A stretch of 8,244 nt of DNA from an uncultured Lachnospiraceae bacterium (GTDB lineage: Bacteria; Bacillota; Clostridia; Lachnospirales; Lachnospiraceae). The stretch's first letter is position 1. Each line of letters begins with the position of its first letter. The translations under genes were made by a program, and so were the position numbers. The notes under the pieces are model-generated. The model saw nothing but the letters and a program-made list of their open reading frames with translations. It had not been told where the DNA came from and ran no database searches. Below, in pieces: positions 1 through 5,414 of the stretch. The stretch lies in contig CAMJWQ010000147.1 of assembly GCA_946409475.1 (NCBI GenBank), positions 1-8,244 of the forward strand. Reading direction: 5' to 3'.

Positions 1-90
1 CTTTTTTATTGTATTAAAATCAAATTTCTTTTTTTCTTTTCTTTTTTCTTGTTTGCCCGCTTCAACCTTTTTATTTTTCATCTTAAACAT
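1..90 (-). CDS. Partial N-terminus of a probable GldG-like ABC exporter subunit
   Basis: Thirty codons are visible before the window ends. The start is the ATG at 90-88, with a perfect AGGAGG (98-103) seven bases upstream; that Shine-Dalgarno overlaps the TAG stop of the permease gene, so the two are tightly linked and probably translationally coupled. The visible peptide, beginning MFKMKNKKVEAGKQEKRKEK, is very rich in Lys and Glu and ends before any membrane segment. A charged cytoplasmic start of this kind, directly after an ATPase and a GldF-type permease, fits the GldG-like auxiliary protein (a large protein with an N-terminal and a C-terminal membrane anchor) that usually completes these exporters in Clostridia. 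Reading frame and start are clear from the sequence. The family assignment is inference from gene order, because no diagnostic residues are inside the window. Confidence 0.6.
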   Translation of the reverse strand, partial: MFKMKNKKVEAGKQEKRKEKKKFDFNTIKK

Positions 91-101
91 AAATCTGCCT
101 C

Positions 102-812
102 CTAACTCCATCTTCTTTTTTGGATTGATTGATATGTTAAAAACAGGCAAAATCCGATAACAGTTAGGAAATATACAATAGATCTGATATCCAAAACTCC
201 TATGGTCAGATTGCGGAATTGGGTTGCCATATCAAAACCGGATAAAATCTTTGTAATGAAGTTGCCGGATTGAGAAATCAGGTTACAGATACCTGTCATC
301 ATATATCCGATAAATAACACCACAAAGGTTAAAACGGCTGCTATAACCTGACTCTCCGTTATGGAAGATATAAAAAGACCTATGGCAATATTGGCGGCTC
401 CGTATAAAAAAAAGCCTAAAATGGCTGCATAGCACTCTGCCAAAGGCACCTCTCCAAAGCTTAGTAACAATAAAGGATAAAAACTAAATAAAAGCAGGGG
501 TATGAAAAATATGATTAACATGGCCAAAAATTTCCCCAAAACAATATTTTTAACAGAAACGGGTGCCGTTAATAATAATTGGTCGGTCTTTTGCTTTCGT
601 TCTTCTGCCATAATCCGCATGGTAAGAATAGGCGTTATAATTAAAAAAACGAAGGAAACCGCCGTCAGGGTGTAACTGAAGTATGGATATCCCGCACTTA
701 AATTATAGGCCGTAAAATATATCCCAACGAAGGCAATAATAACGGCAATAAAAAGCCATCCGATCACACCGTTTAAATATGCTTTAATCTCTCTTTTTAA
801 AATTGCTTTCAT
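102..812 (-). CDS. ABC-2 type exporter permease, GldF-like
   Basis: A 236-residue integral membrane protein that forms the membrane part of an ABC exporter together with the ATPase encoded just upstream. About six hydrophobic segments are visible, near residues 17-38, 47-66, 96-118, 126-150, 155-177 and 211-229. The first cytoplasmic loop carries MAEERKQKTDQLLLTAPVS (about 69-87), the E-R-x(3)-T-(D/E)-LLLT-x-P motif typical of the GldF/COG1277 branch of ABC-2 permeases and a likely contact with the ATPase. Length is normal for this branch. The ATG overlaps the ATPase stop as ATGA (809-812), and GGGAGG (820-825) lies seven bases upstream, so the genes are co-transcribed and coupled. Substrate cannot be read from the sequence; relatives have been linked to gliding, drug or cell-surface functions, and none is supported here. 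Confidence 0.9.
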   Translation of the reverse strand: MKAILKREIKAYLNGVIGWLFIAVIIAFVGIYFTAYNLSAGYPYFSYTLTAVSFVFLIITPILTMRIMAEERKQKTDQLLLTAPVSVKNIVLGKFLAMLIIFFIPLLLFSFYPLLLLSFGEVPLAECYAAILGFFLYGAANIAIGLFISSITESQVIAAVLTFVVLFIGYMMTGICNLISQSGNFITKILSGFDMATQFRNLTIGVLDIRSIVYFLTVIGFCLFLTYQSIQKRRWS

Positions 813-1786
813 TCTTCTGCCTCCCCGCCTTCATTAAGAGCTTCTTTTTTATTTTCATCATTGGTCAGCTCCAAAAAAACATCCTCCAATGATTTTGTTT
901 CAAACTGCATTTTTATGATGGGCATTCTCCTGTCTGCAAACGCGTAGAAAATATCTTCCCTGATATCAATCTTATCTTCTGTCTTAATTATAATGTCATA
1001 ATAATCGGATCCATCCCTCTCTTTTAATTCGTACCCGGTTATATCCGGCAGGCTGTCAATAACCTTACAGATATCTTCCTTACTTCCTTTTACGGATAAA
1101 TCCAATACATTAGCGCCTGACATTAGTTTACTCAACTGCTCGGGCGTGTCGCAGGCAACTAATTTGCCATGATCGATAATCATAACCGTATCACATAAAG
1201 CACTGACTTCCGGTAGTATATGAGAGCTTAAGATCACCGTGTGATTATTACTTAATTTTTTTATCAGATCCCGTATTTCAATTATTTGCTTCGGATCCAG
1301 GCCAACAGTTGGCTCATCCAAAATTATCACTTTCGGATTTCCCAGTATGGCCTGGGCGAAACCGACTCTTTGCCTGTAACCTTTGGATAAATTTTTTATT
1401 AATCTGTCCTTTACATCATCGACTTGAGTTTTTAACATAACATCCGTTATTTGCTGTATTCGTTTGTTTTTGGAAATCCCCTTCAGCTCCGCCACAAAAA
1501 TTAAATATTCCCAGACTGTCATATCAAAATAAAGAGGAGGCAATTCGGGCAGGTAACCAATACATTTTTTTGCCGCTTCCGGTTCCTTGAAAATATCAAA
1601 TCCGTCTATGGTAACCTCACCGCTGGTCGCCGCAATATAACCGGTTATGATATTCATGGTAGTAGATTTACCCGCACCGTTAGGACCTAAAAAACCGTAG
1701 ATCTGCCCTTGTTCCACTTGAAAGGACAAGTGATCAACAGCAATATGATCTCCGTATTTTTTTACTAGATTTTCCACTTTAATCAA
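809..1786 (-). CDS. ABC transporter ATP-binding protein, GldA/CcmA-like
   Basis: A 325-residue cytoplasmic ATPase that powers the exporter encoded downstream. All nucleotide-binding motifs are intact: Walker A GPNGAGKST (34-42), a Q-loop position occupied by Glu in YLPELPPLY (78-86) as is usual for this exporter class, signature LSKGYRQRV (133-141), Walker B VIILDEP (153-159), D-loop GLDP (162-165) and the switch His189. A C-terminal accessory region of roughly 100 residues (about 215-310) resembles the DUF4162-type domain seen in ABC-2 export ATPases, followed by an acidic tail. The start codon is TTG (1786-1784): AAGGAGG sits seven bases before it, and the protein opening MIKVENLVKKYG is the standard family N-terminus. 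It is first in a three-gene operon with permease and GldG-like genes. Transported substrate is unknown. Confidence 0.95.
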   Translation of the reverse strand: MIKVENLVKKYGDHIAVDHLSFQVEQGQIYGFLGPNGAGKSTTMNIITGYIAATSGEVTIDGFDIFKEPEAAKKCIGYLPELPPLYFDMTVWEYLIFVAELKGISKNKRIQQITDVMLKTQVDDVKDRLIKNLSKGYRQRVGFAQAILGNPKVIILDEPTVGLDPKQIIEIRDLIKKLSNNHTVILSSHILPEVSALCDTVMIIDHGKLVACDTPEQLSKLMSGANVLDLSVKGSKEDICKVIDSLPDITGYELKERDGSDYYDIIIKTEDKIDIREDIFYAFADRRMPIIKMQFETKSLEDVFLELTNDENKKEALNEGGEAEE

Positions 1787-1793
1787 AATATTC

Positions 1794-1800
1794 CCTCCTT
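1794..1800 (-). promoter_or_regulatory. Ribosome binding site supporting the TTG start of the ABC ATPase
   Basis: Minus-strand AAGGAGG followed by a seven-base spacer (GAATATT) and TTG. No in-frame ATG lies nearby, so this site decides the start. Confidence 0.8.
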
Positions 1801-1868
1801 AATAACAGCAGTTATCTATCGTCTGTTTCTGCTGCTCATCTTTTTGTAGTTTATAAAAATTATGTGAA

Positions 1869-1885
1869 AACTTTTTTAAAAAGTT
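1869..1885. repeat. 17-bp perfect A/T palindrome, possible operator
   Basis: The sequence AACTTTTTTAAAAAGTT has perfect eight-base arms about a single central T at 1877. With no loop it is more likely a protein-binding dyad than an RNA hairpin. It lies 83-99 bp upstream of the ABC ATPase start. No regulator can be named from it, and runs of A and T make chance symmetry more likely than the length suggests. Confidence 0.35.
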
Positions 1886-1963
1886 GTGTTTTTTTTGTGA
1901 ACTAAAGAATAAGAATTAATAAGACAAGAAAAAGATTTATTACAAAATACCATAAATGTATAA

Positions 1964-1992
1964 TATACAAACACCATATATTGTAGTATAAT
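1964..1992 (+). promoter_or_regulatory. Sigma-A type promoter for the DUF3006 gene
   Basis: A perfect -10 TATAAT (1987-1992) lies 17 bp from a 4/6 -35 TATACA (1964-1969). Transcription would begin near 1999, giving a leader of about 33 bases before the ATG at 2032. Another TATAAT at 1959-1964 has no convincing -35. The spacer contains an NrdR-like 16-mer at 1971-1986, described in the findings. Confidence 0.6.
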
Positions 1993-2031
1993 AGTATATA
2001 AAGACGGGATTTGTAATAAAGGAGCGTTTTT

Positions 2032-2247
2032 ATGACTAGATTAATAATTCATCATTTTGAGAATGTATATGCCTTTTGTGAACAGGAAGATAAATCTCTG
2101 ATTCAAATTCCACGTTATAAATTGCCTTTGGAATCCAAAGAGGGAGACAGTATTCTTTTTATAGACGGATTTTATAAAAAAGATGACGGAATATCGGACA
2201 AAAAGAAAAAGAGCATAAAAAAATTAATGAACAGCCTGTTTCACTAA
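2032..2247 (+). CDS. Small DUF3006-like protein
   Basis: A 71-residue soluble protein and the only plus-strand gene here. It matches the pattern of DUF3006 proteins: an N-terminal ligand-like strand MTRLIIHHFENVYAFCEQED, then IPRYKLPLESKEGDSI (about 26-41), then a Lys-rich tail ending in KSIKKLMNSLF where relatives read as I-x-x-LMDDLF. The overall length is typical for the family. Its function is not established; relatives are often encoded next to ComEC-like metallo-beta-lactamase proteins, but none is present here. AAAGGAG (2018-2024) lies seven bases before the ATG, and a TATAAT promoter is upstream. The gene converges on the superoxide dismutase gene. Its last ten codons and stop form the left arm and loop of the shared terminator hairpin, so its C-terminal sequence is constrained by RNA structure. 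Cys16 is the only cysteine. Confidence 0.8.
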   Translation: MTRLIIHHFENVYAFCEQEDKSLIQIPRYKLPLESKEGDSILFIDGFYKKDDGISDKKKKSIKKLMNSLFH

Positions 2248-2273
2248 CAGGCTGTTCATTAATTTTTTTATGC
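2213..2273. terminator. Bidirectional intrinsic terminator with a perfect 28-bp stem
   Basis: Left arm 2213-2240 and right arm 2246-2273 are exact reverse complements around the five-base loop TCACT (2241-2245). The inner core AACAGCCTGTT/AACAGGCTGTT is followed outward by TTAATG pairs and then by seven A opposite seven T, so either transcript ends with a hairpin and a run of seven U. It serves both the DUF3006 gene (plus) and the superoxide dismutase gene, whose stop is at 2295 (minus). The left arm lies inside the DUF3006 coding sequence; its TAA stop is at 2245-2247, at the loop edge. Confidence 0.93.
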
Positions 2274-2294
2274 CCCGCTTCATATACCTCATGA

Positions 2295-2924
2295 TCATCT
2301 GATTTCATTACTGTAATATCTGTCTTCCACTACCTGCCAATTTATCAAAGACATCCAATTGTCCAGATATCCTGCTCTCCTGTTCTGGTATTTTAAATAA
2401 TAAGCATGCTCCCATACGTCCACTAATAACAATGGTTTTAAATTTAAGGGAAGCGGGGTCTCCTGATTCGGTAAATTTACCACCATTAACTCATCATCCT
2501 GAGTTGCCACCAGCCATGCATATCCGGAGCCGAATTGGGAAAGTCCCTTGCTTTTTAATTCCGCTTTTAAATTGTCGACATTTCCGAATTTATGATTCAC
2601 CCTGCCCAGGAACGCACCACCCGGTTCCTTTTTCCCGCTGGGGTTCATACTTTCAAAATACAATTGATGATTATATACACCGCCTCCGTTATTTTTAACG
2701 GGAGTTTTTATTTCATCCGGAACCTTATCCAAATTCAATAATAATGATAATAAGGTTTTATTATGCAAATCCGGATAAGGTTCAATTGCTTTATTTAAAT
2801 TTTCTACATATGTTTTTAAGTGCTTATCATGATGGAAATGTAAGGTTTCCAAATCAATATGAGGCTCCAGTGCATCATATGCATATGGTAAGGGAACTAA
2901 TGGATATGGATATTTTTCTTCCAT
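2295..2924 (-). CDS. sodA: Superoxide dismutase, Fe/Mn family, Mn-type second shell
   Basis: A 209-residue cytoplasmic enzyme that converts superoxide to oxygen and hydrogen peroxide. The four metal ligands are all present: His31 in LHFHHDKH, His86 in VYNHQLYF, and Asp169 and His173 in DVWEHAYY, followed by the expected YxNRRxxYLDNW segment. Residues that separate the Mn and Fe forms look Mn-like: Gly82 stands where E. coli FeSOD has its active-site Gln, and Gln154 in NLPNQETPL supplies the MnSOD Gln. Real metal use, or cambialism, cannot be proved from sequence. AGGAG (minus strand, about 2934-2938) lies nine bases before the ATG. The gene appears monocistronic, ending at the hairpin 2213-2273. 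In an anaerobe it would give tolerance to brief oxygen exposure and so help protect the radical enzyme NrdD, though no shared regulation is visible. Confidence 0.95.
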   Translation of the reverse strand: MEEKYPYPLVPLPYAYDALEPHIDLETLHFHHDKHLKTYVENLNKAIEPYPDLHNKTLLSLLLNLDKVPDEIKTPVKNNGGGVYNHQLYFESMNPSGKKEPGGAFLGRVNHKFGNVDNLKAELKSKGLSQFGSGYAWLVATQDDELMVVNLPNQETPLPLNLKPLLLVDVWEHAYYLKYQNRRAGYLDNWMSLINWQVVEDRYYSNEIR

Positions 2925-3000
2925 TTTTAATCACTCCTAATTGCAATATTTATATGTATTATATACAGTCAAAAAGGAGGCTATACTATAATCATTAATT
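2925..3000 (-). promoter_or_regulatory. Probable promoter region of the superoxide dismutase gene
   Basis: This short gap contains TATAAT (2964-2959, minus strand) and TTGACT (2972-2967), but the two are too close together to form one promoter, and neither has a strong partner at 16-18 bp. A 7-1-7 sequence at 2986-3000 resembles a PerR/Fur-type box at 10 of 14 positions. The separate reading of the gene is clear from the gap and the downstream terminator; the exact promoter is not. Confidence 0.35.
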
Positions 3001-3408
3001 TTTCATGCCATTTGCACAGTTATAACAGTATTGTAAAATATCTTTTCTTGTTACAATTCCGATAAACACAGCTTCATCATCAATGACCGGTACAAAATTT
3101 TGGTTAAGCGCCTTAGAGACCAGGTCTTCTATATTGGCATTCGTATCTACCGGCTTATTATCCATCCTTCTTTTTATTTTAGTAATAGATACTTCTTCTG
3201 CTTTTTTTAAATCAATGGAAAATTCATTTTTTAAAAACCATAATATATCACCTTCCGTAATGGTTCCTTTGTATTCCCCTTTCCGATTGATAATCGGAAT
3301 AGAAGCATATTTATGCGCTTCCATTTTCTCTAAGGTCTGTCTGAGAGAATAATCATTATACACATAAGCAACCTCACTTTTCGGTGTTAAAAAAAATAAT
3401 ACGTTCAT
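2995..3408 (-). CDS. Two-CBS-domain protein
   Basis: A 137-residue soluble protein made almost entirely of two CBS motifs (a Bateman module), which in other proteins bind adenosine nucleotides such as AMP or ATP and act as energy sensors. CBS 1 covers about residues 8-62, with the typical LRQTLEKMEAHKYASIPIINRKGEYKG pattern in shortened form IPIINRKGEYKGTITEGDIL; CBS 2 covers about 80-132, ending FVPVIDDEAVFIGIVTRKDIL. A CYNC pair is near the C-terminus. I chose the ATG at 3408-3406 because GGAG (3418-3415) lies six bases before it; the frame also opens four codons earlier at a TTG (3420), but nothing like a Shine-Dalgarno precedes that. It begins 25 bases after the DegV stop, so it is probably co-transcribed. 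There is no attached enzyme or transporter domain, so its partner is unknown. Confidence 0.88.
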   Translation of the reverse strand: MNVLFFLTPKSEVAYVYNDYSLRQTLEKMEAHKYASIPIINRKGEYKGTITEGDILWFLKNEFSIDLKKAEEVSITKIKRRMDNKPVDTNANIEDLVSKALNQNFVPVIDDEAVFIGIVTRKDILQYCYNCANGMKN

Positions 3409-3433
3409 GTATAGCTCCAATCTGTTTTACTTA

Positions 3434-4300
3434 CTATCGTTCCTCTCCTAAAAAAAACAAAGCAACGGTACCCGGACCGGAATGCGCTCCTATAGTGGGT
3501 CCGATATGGTTAATCAGGACATTGCCGATTCCCAGTTTTTCTTTTACCAATTCACTGACAAAAACCGCATCCTCCAGGCAGTCACCATGACTGATGAATA
3601 TGATATCATTTTCCCCCTTGAAGCTTCCTGTCTTCCTGGCCATATAATCCACTAAACTGGTGAGAGATTTCTTTCTGCCTCTTACCTTACCAATGGGAAT
3701 CAGATGCCCCTCATCATCCACATGCAATACCGGTTTCACATTGACCATAGAGCCGATAATGGCTGTCGTTTTGGAGACTCTTCCGCCTCTGTATAAATGA
3801 AACAAATCATCTACCGTAAACAAATGCACCATATTTAAGATATGGGCTTCAAGCCAATCTGCCACTTCCTCCATTGACCTTCCCCGCTCCTTTAACTGTA
3901 CCGCCTTGTAGACAAGAAGTCCCTCTCCCATGGAAGCACTTAAGGAATCAATCACTTTAATATTGCAGTCTCTTTCCTCCATCAATTCCTGTGCGGCTAT
4001 TTTGGTACTGCTGCAGCTCCCGCTCAATCCGGAGGAAAAGGCGATATGCAGAATATCCTTTCCTTCCTCCAGGTATCTTAAAAAGGCTTCTCTTGCCTCC
4101 TCCGGATTTATCTGAGAGGTAGTAGGCATGGAACCCTCCCTCATTTTTTTATAAAATTCCGTATAGGATAATTCATTTTCATAGGTATAATTAACACCTT
4201 CCAATATATAAGGTAAGGATAAAATCCCCACATGATGCTCCTTTATAAATTGGTCCGGTAAATCTGCCGTCGTATCTGTTGTGATGACATATTCTTTCAT
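3434..4300 (-). CDS. DegV family fatty-acid-binding protein (FakB-like)
   Basis: A 288-residue cytoplasmic protein. DegV/FakB proteins hold a fatty acid in a closed pocket and, where studied, present it to the kinase FakA for phosphorylation and incorporation into phospholipid. Family motifs are intact: TDTTADLP (8-15), TTSQINP (60-66) with the conserved Thr-Ser, FSSGLSGS (88-95), YRGGRVSK (170-177) and the C-terminal GPTIGAHSGPGT (267-278) with His273-Ser274, which in FakB contacts the lipid carboxylate. Length is standard. AGGAGG (4309-4314) is eight bases before the chosen ATG; an out-of-frame ATG lies four bases from the same site. No FakA gene is in the window. The following CBS gene is probably in the same operon. 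Chain preference cannot be judged. Confidence 0.93.
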   Translation of the reverse strand: MKEYVITTDTTADLPDQFIKEHHVGILSLPYILEGVNYTYENELSYTEFYKKMREGSMPTTSQINPEEAREAFLRYLEEGKDILHIAFSSGLSGSCSSTKIAAQELMEERDCNIKVIDSLSASMGEGLLVYKAVQLKERGRSMEEVADWLEAHILNMVHLFTVDDLFHLYRGGRVSKTTAIIGSMVNVKPVLHVDDEGHLIPIGKVRGRKKSLTSLVDYMARKTGSFKGENDIIFISHGDCLEDAVFVSELVKEKLGIGNVLINHIGPTIGAHSGPGTVALFFLGEER

Positions 4301-4321
4301 TCATGTAACCTCCTGATTTTA

Positions 4322-4351
4322 TATATAGTAAACATTTCTATTTATCATCAA
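4322..4351 (-). promoter_or_regulatory. Possible promoter for the degV-CBS operon
   Basis: Minus-strand TTGATG (4351-4346), 18-bp spacer, TATATA (4327-4322). The implied leader is only about 15 bases, barely room for the AGGAGG, so the call is tentative. I see no clear terminator for the preceding nrd-dut genes in 4301-4381, so read-through is possible. Confidence 0.3.
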
Positions 4352-4381
4352 AGCAGTATCCTATAATTTACAGTCATTTTT

Positions 4382-4894
4382 CTATTTCGTTGTGCTGCCA
4401 AACCCACCGTTTCGAACCGAAGCCGCATCATCGTCAACGGTTATTCCGTATTCCACAAAAATCCCCTGCATAAACCCGGACCCTTTTTCAATGATTACCA
4501 TCTTATCTTCCCTTGAATCATTCGTTATCTTGGAAAACATATGTCCCTCATTATCAGAATAAAAATAATCACTGTCAATGATTCCCACCGTGTTATTTAA
4601 TTGCAGCCGGTATTTAAACCCCAAGCCGCTTCTGGGATAACATTTTAATACCCAGCCGTTCTCCATTTCCACCCGTATTCCCGTCGGCACTTTTATTGTC
4701 TCACCGGGCTTCAGGCTGATGGAAAAGGGCGCATAAAAATCATAGCCTGCCGAGCCCTTTGTAGCTCTTTTGGGCAGCTTAACATCCTGATACACCTTCT
4801 TAATTTCCTCTATTGCCATTTGCGGAAACTCATCCTTCATATCCTTTGTAAATTGCTCTTCGCTGACTTTATGAAATTTGGCAATTCTTTGCAT
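4382..4894 (-). CDS. dut: dUTP diphosphatase family protein (dUTPase)
   Basis: A 170-residue protein of the trimeric dUTPase fold, which hydrolyses dUTP to dUMP and pyrophosphate, keeping uracil out of DNA and feeding dTMP synthesis. The five motifs can be found: I, AGYDFYA (49-55); II, PRSGL (87-91); III, GIIDSDY (104-110) with probable catalytic Asp107 and Tyr110; IV, GSGFMQG (138-144); V, RNGGFGSTT (161-169) at the C-terminus. Departures from the textbook enzyme are an N-terminal extension of about 38 residues before KLPKRAT, a longer motif III-IV linker (YSDNEGHMFSKITNDS), no Arg in motif IV, and one residue fewer in motif V. I chose the ATG at 4894-4892 because AGGAGA (4906-4901) lies six bases upstream; a longer reading to 4951 would overlap nrdG without a binding site. 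The 16-base gap after nrdG puts it in the nrd operon. Confidence 0.87.
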   Translation of the reverse strand: MQRIAKFHKVSEEQFTKDMKDEFPQMAIEEIKKVYQDVKLPKRATKGSAGYDFYAPFSISLKPGETIKVPTGIRVEMENGWVLKCYPRSGLGFKYRLQLNNTVGIIDSDYFYSDNEGHMFSKITNDSREDKMVIIEKGSGFMQGIFVEYGITVDDDAASVRNGGFGSTTK

Positions 4895-4900
4895 GCTTTC

Positions 4901-4906
4901 TCTCCT
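4901..4906 (-). promoter_or_regulatory. Ribosome binding site deciding the dUTPase start
   Basis: Minus-strand AGGAGA, six bases before ATG 4894. It lies in the gap just beyond the nrdG stop (4911-4913) and rules against the longer frame beginning at 4951. Confidence 0.75.
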
Positions 4907-4910
4907 GTTC

Positions 4911-5414
4911 CTAATTCTTATAATCCTCACAGTACAGTACGATATCGTCACTTTTCAGTGATTTTTGAACATTGATGACTCTTTGATTTTTACTGCCCTT
5001 CCATAAGAGTTTTGAATCCTTTTTATCACATTCAAATTCCCCGTCCACTAAAACATCCAGATATTTCATAATGGGATAATGACTAATCTGTTCCCATGCA
5101 GAACCTGTATAGAGCCATATGGTTTTATCAGGAAATTTTTCTCTTATTTCTTTAGCTAAATCCTTTATCTCAAACCGGTTGCCGGAATACAAAGGATCCC
5201 CTCCGCTAAAGGTAATGCCGGCAATATAATCCTTCGATAATTCCGTAAACAATTCTTCCTTTGCAGCCCGGTCAAAAGGCAGTCCTCCGTTGGGATCCCA
5301 GGTTACAGGATTATGGCAGTCCTTACAGCAATGCGAGCATCCGGCTACCCATAACACCACTCTCAGGCCATCGCCGTTTAGCATGTCATCCTTCGTAATA
5401 TTGTGGTAGCGCAT
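4911..5414 (-). CDS. nrdG: Anaerobic ribonucleotide reductase activating protein
   Basis: A 167-residue radical-SAM activase. Its [4Fe-4S] cluster cleaves S-adenosylmethionine, and the 5'-deoxyadenosyl radical produced abstracts hydrogen from the active-site Gly of NrdD. The cluster motif is CSHCCKDC, C26-x3-C30-x2-C33, inside VAGCSHCCKDCHNPVTW, as in other NrdG proteins. The SAM-binding motif FSGGDPL is at 69-75. The early segment MLNGDGLRVVLW (11-22) is also typical, and the length is normal. The ATG follows the nrdD TAA with no base between (TAAATG), and a purine-rich AAAGGAAG within the end of nrdD serves as the binding site, so the two are translationally coupled. It works in complex with NrdD in the cytoplasm under anoxia. 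Confidence 0.97.
   Translation of the reverse strand: MRYHNITKDDMLNGDGLRVVLWVAGCSHCCKDCHNPVTWDPNGGLPFDRAAKEELFTELSKDYIAGITFSGGDPLYSGNRFEIKDLAKEIREKFPDKTIWLYTGSAWEQISHYPIMKYLDVLVDGEFECDKKDSKLLWKGSKNQRVINVQKSLKSDDIVLYCEDYKN

Larger units (their letters stand above)
1787..2031. other. Divergent intergenic region between the ABC operon and the DUF3006 gene
   Basis: This very A+T-rich 245-bp gap must carry promoters in both directions. Towards the plus strand there is a good TATAAT promoter, listed separately. Towards the ABC operon I can only find a weak candidate: TTGTAA (1945-1940), 18-bp spacer, TATTAA (1921-1916). The downstream leader would then contain a 17-bp perfect palindrome at 1869-1885 and a modest hairpin at 1804-1836 (CAGCAG/CTGCTG core, eight pairs including one G-U, 17-base loop) just ahead of the Shine-Dalgarno. 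No gene and no known riboswitch fold is recognisable. Confidence 0.5.

Noticed and set aside
1804..1836. CAGCAG/CTGCTG hairpin in the leader of the ABC operon as a riboswitch or attenuator
   Set aside because: The stem is eight pairs with a 17-base loop and no U run or second pairing partner, so it is recorded only as a minor feature of the intergenic region.
2971..2980. AAAAAGGAGG on the plus strand, resembling a strong ribosome binding site
   Set aside because: No ATG, GTG or TTG follows at a usable distance on the plus strand, so it serves no gene; it lies in the sodA promoter gap and is probably chance.
2432..2998. Two plus-strand ORFs (2432-2698 and 2744-2998)
   Set aside because: Both are antisense to the well-conserved superoxide dismutase gene, have no family resemblance, and lack binding sites.
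3409..3420. TTG start for the CBS protein, four codons upstream
   Set aside because: Nothing resembling a Shine-Dalgarno precedes it, and the TTGGAG that includes this codon is itself the likely binding site for the ATG at 3408.
3083..4115. Plus-strand ORFs at 3083-3352, 3384-3590 and 3930-4115
   Set aside because: They are antisense shadows of the CBS and DegV genes with no binding sites or recognisable motifs.
4301..4381. Search for a terminator after the nrdD-nrdG-dut genes
   Set aside because: Only short, weak inverted matches are present and no stem followed by a U run, so no terminator is claimed.
4895..4951. Longer N-terminus for the dUTPase, starting at 4951
   Set aside because: It would overlap nrdG by 41 bases and lacks a Shine-Dalgarno, whereas the ATG at 4894 has AGGAGA six bases upstream and gives a natural start.
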